DNA of 64,000 nucleotides from Streptomyces sp. 135 (lineage in GTDB: Bacteria > Actinomycetota > Actinomycetes > Streptomycetales > Streptomycetaceae). A program made the position numbers and the translations under genes. The DNA lies in NCBI RefSeq assembly GCF_020026305.1, contig NZ_CP075691.1, forward strand, positions 744,001 to 808,000, in the 5' to 3' direction. This document shows, piece by piece, positions 8,918 to 16,574 of this stretch. The notes beneath the pieces are model-generated. The model was not told where the DNA came from, did no database searches, and worked only from the letters and a program-made list of their open reading frames with translations. Within the stretch, counting starts at the first letter, position 1, and the number at the start of each line of letters is the position of its first letter.

Positions 8918-10036
8918 TCACGATTGGAGACTCGCGGCGAACTCAGCGCCCAAAATGTCCAGGCCTTTGCTCAGTTGGCTGCGATCGCCGCCGAAACCGA
9001 GCCGGACGCGGCACGGGTGGTCGAATGCCCGGCCGGGGACGAGCAGTATGTTGCTGGTCTCTCCCAGCCGACGGCAAAGCTCGGTCGTGTCCCGCCAGGG
9101 GCGCAGTTGCGGGAACGCCGTCACTCCGCCGAGGGGCAGCGGGAGGTCGACACGACCCTCGTGCCGCGCGGCCCAGTCGGCCAACAGGCGTCGGTTGGCC
9201 TTTGCGTTCTTCAGCCTGGGAGCGAGGAAGACGTCTGCACGCTGTACGACGCGCAGCGCTATGTACTCGAGAAGCGGAGAGAGGCTGAGGGTGATGCGGT
9301 CGCGCAGGTTGGTCATCGCCCGCAGAAGCTCCGGGTCGGCCATGCACCATCCGAAACGCATGCCGGGTAGACCAAAAGCTTTTGAAAAGGTTCCGATCGA
9401 CACAGTGCGCGGATAGGACAGTCCGGGGTCCGGCAGCGGTGCGTCATCGTAGACCAGGTCCGTGAAAGCGCCGTCCCACAGGAGATGGGCGCCGACACTG
9501 TCAGCAATCTCAAGCAGGCGACGGAAACCAGCAAGGTCGAGTGTCGCGCCGGTCGGGTTGTGCGGAAAGTTGACCACAATAACCTTTGTGCGCGCAGTGA
9601 CGAGCCTCGCGAGTTCCTCCACGTCAGGCCGGAATTTGTCCTCCTCGCGCAGCCGCCAGCGCAGAACTTCGCACCCCATGGACTCTGCGACGGATACGTG
9701 CGAGTGGTAGGCCGGGTGCAGGGCTACGACTTGGTCACCTGGCTCAAGGAGGGTCTGGAGCGCGACGTAGATAGCCTCGCTGCCGCCATGCGTAAGCATC
9801 ACCCTGTGCGCGTCACCGTCCCCCCAGCGCGAGGCGATGGCCTCGCGCAGGTCGTCCCGGCCCAGGCACGGACTGTCCCGGAAAACGATCTCGTCCAAAT
9901 CACGGGACTCGATGCCGGCGAGTTGTCGCACCTGGCCGAGCGAGTAGTCAAGAACCCCACTCGACCCGATGTCTATCGCAGCGTCATGATAGTGGTCGCG
10001 CATCCAGTCTTCGAGCAATGCCCCATCAAAATTCAT
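8918..10036 (-). CDS. PLP-dependent capreomycidine synthase-like aminotransferase (VioD-like)
   Basis: 372 residues from an ATG at 10036 with GGAG just upstream. Fold-type I class I/II enzyme: VNFPHNPTGA, LLWDGAFTDLVYDD, and the PLP lysine in TFSKAFGLPGMRFGW. These blocks, plus IDIGSSGVLDYS near the start and GGVTAFPQL near the end, closely match what I remember of VioD from the viomycin cluster. VioD converts 3-hydroxyarginine to the cyclic guanidine amino acid capreomycidine by elimination and intramolecular addition. The hydroxylase follows after a gap of about 20 bases in the same operon. It is the first gene of the operon. A conventional aminotransferase is the alternative, but the context argues against it. 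Confidence 0.88.
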   Translation of the reverse strand: MNFDGALLEDWMRDHYHDAAIDIGSSGVLDYSLGQVRQLAGIESRDLDEIVFRDSPCLGRDDLREAIASRWGDGDAHRVMLTHGGSEAIYVALQTLLEPGDQVVALHPAYHSHVSVAESMGCEVLRWRLREEDKFRPDVEELARLVTARTKVIVVNFPHNPTGATLDLAGFRRLLEIADSVGAHLLWDGAFTDLVYDDAPLPDPGLSYPRTVSIGTFSKAFGLPGMRFGWCMADPELLRAMTNLRDRITLSLSPLLEYIALRVVQRADVFLAPRLKNAKANRRLLADWAARHEGRVDLPLPLGGVTAFPQLRPWRDTTELCRRLGETSNILLVPGRAFDHPCRVRLGFGGDRSQLSKGLDILGAEFAASLQS

Positions 10037-10332
10037 TGTTCTCCAGAACCTTGTCCGCACGACCCGAGAACCGCGACCCCATACAGAGATCACAAGAGGA
10101 AAGTAGATTCAGTTCGGCACAGATGTTGATCTCGCGTTTCTGGTCCAATGACTGTGATTCCTCAAACTCCCGGATCGAGGGTGTGAGCTCTTCTGTGGAG
10201 CAATGTATGTCCCCTCCGATAGGGGCAGTTGACAGATATTGCCCGCTACGGGATCTGCGTTGCTGCCCATGCGTCGATGAGTCGGGTGCCCCACCACATG
10301 CGCGGTGGCCGTGCCGTCCTTGCGGTCCCCGG

Positions 10333-10560
10333 GCGCTGCGGGGCGTCGCGCGCCGGCACGAATCGCCGCGCGCGGTGTCCCAAGACGGTGCGGTCAAGCC
10401 GCATCCGGTCGTTTGGACCTGCCGGAACGCGCGATGGTGCTGCAGTACCGGGAGCCGGCCGGAACAGAGCTGCGGAAGGCGATGTGCGAAGCGTCCGCGC
10501 GTCCGTTCGCCCTGACCGGCGAACTGCCCTTCCGGGCCTGGTCGCGCCGGCTGCTTTGGA
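10333..10560 (+). pseudogene. Condensation-domain relic
   Basis: Reading the plus strand across at least one frameshift gives LRGVARRHESPRAV, then LDLPERAMVLQYREP, then ASARPFALTGELPFRAW. That is the order and spacing of the region before the catalytic histidines of an NRPS condensation domain, as in the intact copy at 3230-4570. The HHxxxDG motif and everything after it are missing. The piece is on the opposite strand to the NRPS genes and cannot be functional. It suggests the cluster once contained more modules or was rearranged. Confidence 0.5.
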
Positions 10561-10609
10561 GTACTTGGTGCACCGCGCTGGACGGCATGCCCGAGGGCCC
10601 CGGTCCAGC

Positions 10610-10693
10610 CGCTCCGTGCGAGACCGAGGGACGCTGACGCTCGTCCAGATGCGGCAACGACACCTGGAACTTCGCAGCCAGGACGGCCTCGAT
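10610..10693 (-). pseudogene. Transposase N-terminal relic (ISAzo13-like)
   Basis: About 28 residues on the minus strand, EAVLAAKFQVSLPHLDERQR, resemble the N-terminus of ISAzo13-family transposases (LAAKFxxLLPHLDERQRR). Nothing further of the element is recognisable, so this is a small remnant. Confidence 0.35.
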
Positions 10694-10920
10694 CCCCGCC
10701 GGTCTCCCCGTACCAGAACAACGAGTCCCACAGCTGGAAGCCACGACTCATTTCCCGGCAAGCCCTTGGCGACCAAACCCCACCGAAGGAGCGAGGCATA
10801 TTCGAAGACCCAGAATAGGCTGTTGTCGATCGTTGCCCGATACTCGATCAATATTGCTGTGTCATCTGCCGTCATCGATTCGGCTGTTAAGGTCACGGAG
10901 CGCGATGCCGAGCAAACTCC

Positions 10921-12153
10921 GTGACAGTGAAGGTGATTTCCTTGGTGGACATGCGAGCAGGGTTCGACTACGACAGCCATGACCCGGCGATAGCGGTGGA
11001 TCCGTTTCCGACATATGCGAAACTCCGCGAAACCTGCCCGGTTCAGTGGAGCCGCGCCTGGGACGGCTATTGGGTCGCGACCGGCCACCGTGAGGTCTCC
11101 TCGGCGGCCCGCGATGCCCTGACCTTCCAGACCGCGCGGGACAGGGCGGACGGTACGGTGCAGGGGGTGACCATTCCCTCACTCGGGCAGAGCAACCGGA
11201 TGATACCGCTGGAACTCGACTCGCCGGAGTGCCTGAAGTACCGCAAACTGATCTCCGTGTTCTATTCCCCGAAGCGGGTCGCCGCGCGCGCCGACGAAGT
11301 CCGGCAGTTGGCGGCGGCTTGTATCGACGAGGTGATCGAGCGCGGCGAGTGTGACATCGTTCCGGCGTTGACCGAGAAGCTGCCCAGCATTTTGACCATG
11401 CGGGACCTCGGACTGCCGGAGGAGCGGTGGTTCGATATCGACTCCCTGCTCTACCGGGCGCTTTTCGCCGCTCCGCACGATCCGTCGACAGCCCGCGAAT
11501 GCGCGCAACTGATCTGCCTGGAGCTGGTGGAAGCACTCGACGCGCAACGGGACGGCGACAAGCGGGGGTTGCTCGGGCACCTGGCGACCCGTGAGGTCCA
11601 CGGAGCACCGGTACCGGACGATGACATCGTCTCGATGATGTATTTGCTGCTGCTCGGCATCCATCCGACGTCAAGCCTGACCGCTATCGCGCTCCGTACC
11701 CTCGCCCAGCAACCCGAGCTGCGGTCCCGGCTGATGTCCGACCGCTCGATGATCCGCACCGCCGTGGACGAGTTCCTGCGGTGGGTCTCGCCCGTTCAAA
11801 GCACGGGCCGGATCGCCGCCGAGGACGTCGAACTCGGCGGGCAGCGCATCACCAGGGGCGAGCAGGTGCTGCTCGGGTGGGCCGCGGCGAACCGCGACGA
11901 TTCCGTCTTCCCGCACCCGGATCGGATCGACCTGAACCGCGACGCCGGCCGCCACCTCGCTTTCGGTGCCGGCCAGCACTATTGCGTGGGCGCGGCCATG
12001 GTGCGAGAGATGTTCACGGCGATGCTGGAGGAGGTGTTCGACCGGATGCCGGACTACACCGTCGCCGATGACGCGGCGATCGAATGGTTTCCGGATCTGA
12101 CCCCCGTATACGGGATCAAGGCTCTGCCGATACGGTTCACGCCCGGCCGATAG
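10921..12153 (+). CDS. Cytochrome P450
   Basis: 410 residues, normal for a bacterial class I P450. The heme-binding loop is FGAGQHYCVGAAMV with the axial cysteine, and the K-helix ExxR motif is in DEFLRWV. The I-helix reads GIHPTS where most P450s have AGxE/DTT: the threonine is kept but the acidic residue is proline. It is transcribed away from the capreomycidine operon and converges on the PKS gene. Inference: it oxidises an intermediate or the product, possibly a carrier-bound amino acid. The GTG at 10921 is the longest start; an ATG at 10951 is equally plausible and gives a more typical N-terminus. A redox partner is not encoded nearby. Confidence 0.92.
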   Translation: MTVKVISLVDMRAGFDYDSHDPAIAVDPFPTYAKLRETCPVQWSRAWDGYWVATGHREVSSAARDALTFQTARDRADGTVQGVTIPSLGQSNRMIPLELDSPECLKYRKLISVFYSPKRVAARADEVRQLAAACIDEVIERGECDIVPALTEKLPSILTMRDLGLPEERWFDIDSLLYRALFAAPHDPSTARECAQLICLELVEALDAQRDGDKRGLLGHLATREVHGAPVPDDDIVSMMYLLLLGIHPTSSLTAIALRTLAQQPELRSRLMSDRSMIRTAVDEFLRWVSPVQSTGRIAAEDVELGGQRITRGEQVLLGWAAANRDDSVFPHPDRIDLNRDAGRHLAFGAGQHYCVGAAMVREMFTAMLEEVFDRMPDYTVADDAAIEWFPDLTPVYGIKALPIRFTPGR

Positions 12154-12165
12154 GCCGTGCACGGT

Positions 12166-12306
12166 TCAGCCTTTCAGGATCTGCGGCGGCCGGGGCGCCA
12201 CCCCGGCCGTCTCCACCAGGTGCCGCAGCAACTGACCGCGGCGCTGTCGACTTGCTGTCCAGGCGACGATGGCCTCACGCGTACGGATCGCACGCTCCTG
12301 ATGCGC
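12166..12306 (-). pseudogene. TetR-type regulator N-terminal relic
   Basis: A minus-strand stretch reads QERAIRTREAIVAW followed by unrelated sequence and a stop. QERAxRTRxAIL is the typical opening of gamma-butyrolactone receptor-like (ArpA) TetR proteins. Only about 15 residues match, with no helix-turn-helix, so this is at most a remnant of a cluster regulator. Confidence 0.3.
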
Positions 12307-12420
12307 TGCTCGGTCGCCCCCGGCCTTTCTCGCCCTGCCTGCGCGTCGAACCGTGGACCACGGGCCCACCGAAGGTTCGGTATGGCACCAAGCCCTTCCG
12401 GCCGTGCCGGGGCTGTACTG

Positions 12421-12470
12421 CGGGACGCGGAGCCGGGGACGGGGGATGCCCCCCCGTCCCCGCGTCCCGG
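12421..12470 (-). terminator. Terminator hairpin after the PKS gene
   Basis: A nested inverted repeat lies 8 bases beyond the PKS stop. CGGGACGCG pairs with CGCGTCCCG outside, and GGGGACGGGGG pairs with CCCCC(CC)GTCCCC inside. Its position fits the end of the minus-strand PKS transcript, and it may also stop the converging P450 transcript. Confidence 0.65.
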
Positions 12471-12478
12471 GCGGCACG

Positions 12479-15400
12479 TCAGTGGTTGACGTGGCCGCCG
12501 TGCATGGGGCGCCCCGCTGTCATCAGGTTCTTCAGGTCCCGGGCGTACTTGGCGACGAGGTCGCGCGTGACGCTCGGGATGTCCCCGTGCCCGGCGATCG
12601 CGCCGGCCCGGGCGGCGGCGCGGAACCGGTCGGATGGGATGACGGATCCGGGTACCGGGTCCTCGGGCTCCTTGTAGCCCTGCAGGATGGGCAGCGCCGC
12701 GTACTGCCGCTGTGGCTGGGGCAGGGCGCGCATGGCCGCCTCGAACCGCAGGTACCACTCGGCGTAGTCGTCCACCCGCTCGATGGCATGGCCGTCTTGG
12801 GCGAGCCAGTCGACGATGGCGTCGAGGGAGACGCCGTCGTCGTTGGGGTTCACGAGGTTGAACGTCCGGTATCCGGACGAGAGTTCAGAGGTGCCGCGGC
12901 CCCCCAGCGCCACCACGGCGGCGGCGGTGAAGTCGACCGGCAGGCCGTCGTAGTGGGCGCGTTCGCCGTCCGCACGGTAGAAGCTGCGCGGCGCGATCCC
13001 GGTGGCGAGCACGCTGAACAGGAGGCGGCTGAACACATCGTCGACGTTGAGCTGTCCGCCGTACCGGCTGTGCGCGAGGATCATGCTGGACCGGATGGTC
13101 GTGACCGGCAGTCCGCACAGGTCGTGCGCCTCCCTCAGCAGCACTTCGCCAGCCCATTTACTGGTCGCGTACCCGTTGGCGTAGCCGTCGTCGACGTTCA
13201 GGGCCGATATGGCGACGCGGACGTCGGTGTCCTCGTCGAGGGCCGGCCGGCAGGAGTCGGCGACCGCGACGCTGGAGATGTAGGTGATCGGCTTCGCCCG
13301 GCGGGTGAGGGCCAGCCGGACGAGTTCGGCGGTGCCGACGACGTTGGCGTCGAAGAGGTGCGGGTACGGCAGGAGGTGGTTCACCAGCGCACCGGCGTGG
13401 ACGATCAGGTCGACCTCGTCGGCCAGCCGGTCCCAGGCCGCCTCGTCCAGGCCGAGCCGCGGTTCCGCCATGTCACCCGCCACGACCTCCAGCTGGACCG
13501 CGGCCAGTTCCTCGTACGTCCGCACCAGCTCCGCGTCGCCGCTGTCGAAGGCCGCGTCCAGCCGCTGCCGGGCCGCGGTGGCGTCCTTGCCGCGCACCAG
13601 GGCGATCAGCCGACCGCCGGCCGGCGCCAGGGTGCGCAGCCATTCCAGGGCGAGGAAGCGGCCGAGGTAGCCGTTCGCGCCGGTCAGCAGCACGGTGCGC
13701 GGCTCCCGCTCGGCGCGGGGCAGCGCGGGGGCGTCGGCGAGGAGGTGTGCGTCGAGGAACTTGTCGAGGGTGAGGTCCTTCGCGTGGACCTCGGTCACGC
13801 CCTCGCCGTGCACCGAGGCGAAGGTGGGCCGCCACACGGCCGTACCTCGGCGAGCAGGGCGCCCGGCGCCCTCACCGCCTTCCTTGATCTCCACGATGCG
13901 GACCGTCATCTCCTTGAGCGTGACCGGTTCCAGGAACAGCTCGATCGGTACGTCGATCTCCAGCTCGTCACGGAGCCATCCGGCCAGATGCACGGACGTC
14001 AGCGAGTCGCCGCCCGCCTCGAGGTACGTCTTCTCCAGACCGGCGGACCCGTCGAGACCCAGCGCCTCGATCACCAACTCGGCGACGCCAGCCTCCAGTG
14101 CGCTGTCCAGCGCGGGCGCCGCACTCTCGACCGCCGGCGCCTGAGCAGCCGGGCCGCGCAGCGTCAGGGCGCCGTAGCTCTCGCCCGCGAACGGATACGA
14201 CGGGAGCCGTACCCGGCGCACCTCGCCGTCGAGCGTCGGCCAGGTCACCTCCTCGCCGCGCAGCCACGCCTCCCCCGACGGGTCCCGCACCGGATCCGGG
14301 TGACCCTCGGCCAGTGCCATGAGCTTGTCCGACGCCTCCTGCGCGTCGGCGGCGACCACGTAGGCACGCACGGGCATCCCGACCCGGCCGGTGCGCAGCG
14401 TGTGCGCGACATCGGCGAGGGCGGGGGCGTCGGCCTCGCGCAGACGTGCCGCCAACCGTGATGTCACGAGAGCGAGTTGATGCTCGGTGCGGGCCGACAA
14501 CGGCAGGACCGTCGGGCGGGCGTCGGCCTTCGCGCGCGGCTCGCGTGCCGGTGCCTCCTCCACCACCACGTGCACGTTCGTGCCGCCCATGCCGACCGAC
14601 GTCACGCCGGCCAGCCGGGGCAGGTCGGGCCTGCACGGCCAGTGACGGGTCTCGGTCACCAGCCGCAGCGGCGAGTCCCGCAGGGCGGCCATCGGGCGCG
14701 TGACGTTCACCGTCGGGACCAGGGTGGCGTGCTCCAGCATCAGGACCGTCTTGATCAGCGCCGCCACACCGGCCGCCGCGTCGGCGTGCCCGATGTTCGA
14801 CTTCACCGAACCGAGCGCGATGCCTACGCCGCCGTCGAGGCCGGCTCGGGCGGTGAACGCCGCGCTCGCCGCCGCCAGTTCGATCCGGTCACCCAGCTCG
14901 GTCCCGGTCCCGTGCGCCTCCACGTACTGCGCCGCCGACGGCTCCAGCCCCGCCGCCGTCCACGCCTCGGTGATCGCTGCCGTCTGCCGGTCCACGCCCG
15001 GAGCGGTGAAGCCGACCTTGCCTGCCCCGTCGTTGGTGACGGCCGTGCCCCGGATCACAGCGCGCACCGGGTCGCCGTCGGCGAGCGCGTCCTCCAGCCG
15101 CCGCAGCACCAGCACGCCCACCCCGCTGCCCGGCACCGTGCCGGCCGCCTTTTCGTCGAAGGGGCGACAGCGGCCGTCGGGGGAGGAGGTCCCGCCCTGG
15201 TAGTAGACGTAGCCCTCCTTGCGCGGGGCGCCGATGGCGACGCCGCCCGCGAGCGCGGTGTCGCACTCGCCGAGCAGCAGGGCCTGGACGGCAACATGGA
15301 CCGCCGTCAGCGAGGACGAGCAGGCCGTCTGGACCATCATGCTCGGCCCGTCCAGGCCCAGCCGGTAGGAGATCCAGGGCGCCAGGAACTCGCGGTCGGT

Positions 15401-15871
15401 GAGGAGGCGCACCTGGATCGCGCCGATCGACGCGGCGAGCGCCGGGTCCGCCTCGGCGGCCAGCGCGTGCTCCGTCGAGCTGCCGCCCATGTAGACGCCG
15501 GTGCGGGACGGTGCGTTCAGCGGGGCGTACCCGGCGTCCTCCAGCGCCGACCAGGCGGTCTCCAGGAGCACCCGGTGCTGCGGGTCCAGGGCGGCCGCCT
15601 CGGTGCGATTGAAGCCGAAGAGCTCGGCCTCGAAGCGGTCCGCGTCAGCGAGATGCCCCTGTACCGGGACGAATGCGGGATTGCGCAGCTCGGCCGGGTC
15701 CACCCCGTCGGCGAGCAGTTCCTTCTCGGTGAACTCGGACAGCGAGCAGACGCCGTCGCGCAGATTGGCCCAGTAGGCGTCGAGGTCGGGGGCGCCGGGG
15801 AAGCGTCCGCTCATCCCCACGACGGCCACCGCTTGCTCAAGGTCCTGCTGTGCGGCTTCCTCGGTCGTCAT
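12479..15871 (-). CDS. AT-less polyketide synthase with terminal thioester reductase, KS-ACP-R
   Basis: 1130 residues. The ketosynthase (about 12-440) has the active Cys184 in TACSSSL and both histidines in EAHGTGT and SNIGH. Where an acyltransferase would follow there is only a linker ending RVRLPSYPFAGESYG, so the extender must be loaded in trans. Next is a carrier domain with EAGGDSLTS (about 645), then a thioester reductase (about 730-1110) with the NADP loop TGANGYLG and catalytic YATSK. Such reductases release the chain as an aldehyde or, after two rounds, an alcohol. No acyltransferase gene is in the window. The ATG overlaps the stop of the upstream relic carrier protein (ATGA). It is the last gene of its operon, so it is the likely release step of that assembly line. 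Confidence 0.92.
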   Translation of the reverse strand: MTTEEAAQQDLEQAVAVVGMSGRFPGAPDLDAYWANLRDGVCSLSEFTEKELLADGVDPAELRNPAFVPVQGHLADADRFEAELFGFNRTEAAALDPQHRVLLETAWSALEDAGYAPLNAPSRTGVYMGGSSTEHALAAEADPALAASIGAIQVRLLTDREFLAPWISYRLGLDGPSMMVQTACSSSLTAVHVAVQALLLGECDTALAGGVAIGAPRKEGYVYYQGGTSSPDGRCRPFDEKAAGTVPGSGVGVLVLRRLEDALADGDPVRAVIRGTAVTNDGAGKVGFTAPGVDRQTAAITEAWTAAGLEPSAAQYVEAHGTGTELGDRIELAAASAAFTARAGLDGGVGIALGSVKSNIGHADAAAGVAALIKTVLMLEHATLVPTVNVTRPMAALRDSPLRLVTETRHWPCRPDLPRLAGVTSVGMGGTNVHVVVEEAPAREPRAKADARPTVLPLSARTEHQLALVTSRLAARLREADAPALADVAHTLRTGRVGMPVRAYVVAADAQEASDKLMALAEGHPDPVRDPSGEAWLRGEEVTWPTLDGEVRRVRLPSYPFAGESYGALTLRGPAAQAPAVESAAPALDSALEAGVAELVIEALGLDGSAGLEKTYLEAGGDSLTSVHLAGWLRDELEIDVPIELFLEPVTLKEMTVRIVEIKEGGEGAGRPARRGTAVWRPTFASVHGEGVTEVHAKDLTLDKFLDAHLLADAPALPRAEREPRTVLLTGANGYLGRFLALEWLRTLAPAGGRLIALVRGKDATAARQRLDAAFDSGDAELVRTYEELAAVQLEVVAGDMAEPRLGLDEAAWDRLADEVDLIVHAGALVNHLLPYPHLFDANVVGTAELVRLALTRRAKPITYISSVAVADSCRPALDEDTDVRVAISALNVDDGYANGYATSKWAGEVLLREAHDLCGLPVTTIRSSMILAHSRYGGQLNVDDVFSRLLFSVLATGIAPRSFYRADGERAHYDGLPVDFTAAAVVALGGRGTSELSSGYRTFNLVNPNDDGVSLDAIVDWLAQDGHAIERVDDYAEWYLRFEAAMRALPQPQRQYAALPILQGYKEPEDPVPGSVIPSDRFRAAARAGAIAGHGDIPSVTRDLVAKYARDLKNLMTAGRPMHGGHVNH

Positions 15872-16395
15872 CGCGTCGTGCCCTTCTTGGAACGGAGCTT
15901 GTGCAGGGCGGCCTGGCGGTTGCTGCCGCGCCGGGCCGCCTCCTGCTCGGCCGTCTGGTCGAGATGGGCAGCCACGGCGGCCACCGTCGGGTGCCGGAAC
16001 AGGTCGGTCAGGGTGATGAGGTCCTGGTACTCCGGGTGTTTCTGGGGCGCCGCGAGGACGGCCGGCAGCCGTACCGCATTGCCGCCCGAGTCGAAGAAGT
16101 CGTCGTGGACGCCGAGCCGGTCCAGGGTCAGCACCTGCTGCCGCACCCGGCCCGTGCGCCGCTCGGCCGCGCTGTTCGGGGCGGAATACGACCGCCTCAG
16201 TTCGGGACGCGAGGAAGGGGGATCGGACAGCGCAATATCGTCCACGTCATTCGTCGTCATGGGCATGCGGTCGAGGACAACGATGGCCGGCGGTATCAAA
16301 TGCGCGGGCACGGAATCAGAAGCCGTTCGAACGCCTTCCTGCGTCACATCAGCCCCCGGAGCCCTTTCCTCGCACCCCACTACGGATTTTCCCAT
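15868..16395 (-). CDS. Degenerate A-domain tail plus carrier protein lacking the phosphopantetheine serine
   Basis: 175 residues. Residues 28-60 (VPAHLIPPAIVVLDRMPMTT) are the tail of an adenylation domain, but the catalytic-lysine motif NGK is NDV. Residues 78-150 are a carrier domain (RLGVHDDFFDSGGNAVRL, then LFRHPTVAAVAAHL) in which the serine that takes 4'-phosphopantetheine is Ala107. The C-terminus is basic and resembles a docking tail. It is coupled by ATGA to the KS-ACP-R gene. As sequenced it cannot carry a substrate. It is either the scar of a deleted A-PCP module kept for translation and docking of the PKS, or a structural adaptor. The open frame is intact, which is notable for a relic. 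The start at 16395 is uncertain. Confidence 0.75.
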   Translation of the reverse strand: MGKSVVGCEERAPGADVTQEGVRTASDSVPAHLIPPAIVVLDRMPMTTNDVDDIALSDPPSSRPELRRSYSAPNSAAERRTGRVRQQVLTLDRLGVHDDFFDSGGNAVRLPAVLAAPQKHPEYQDLITLTDLFRHPTVAAVAAHLDQTAEQEAARRGSNRQAALHKLRSKKGTTR

Positions 16396-16574
16396 GTCAG
16401 GGTTACATCCCTATTCTCCCTATTGGCCTGCACGAGACGATTCCTTCCGGCTGGTTGTCTTGACGTTGAGAGGTTTCCGGGTCACCGGGCCGATCCGCCT
16501 GGATGTGGGAGGCGGACCCCGATGGACGGCACCGCCAGGCACGAGGTCGCGCCGCAACCAGGGCAACTTCACCG

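Larger units (their letters stand above)
10037..10920. other. Intergenic region with NRPS and transposase relics
   Basis: No intact gene is visible in the 880 bases between the capreomycidine operon (leftward) and the P450 (rightward). Both promoters must lie here, but no convincing -35/-10 pair was found. The middle carries a decayed condensation domain and a short transposase relic, listed separately. Confidence 0.5.

Noticed and set aside
10229..10257. TTGACA as a promoter -35 box
   Set aside because: No acceptable -10 sequence 16-19 bases downstream, and it points into relic sequence.
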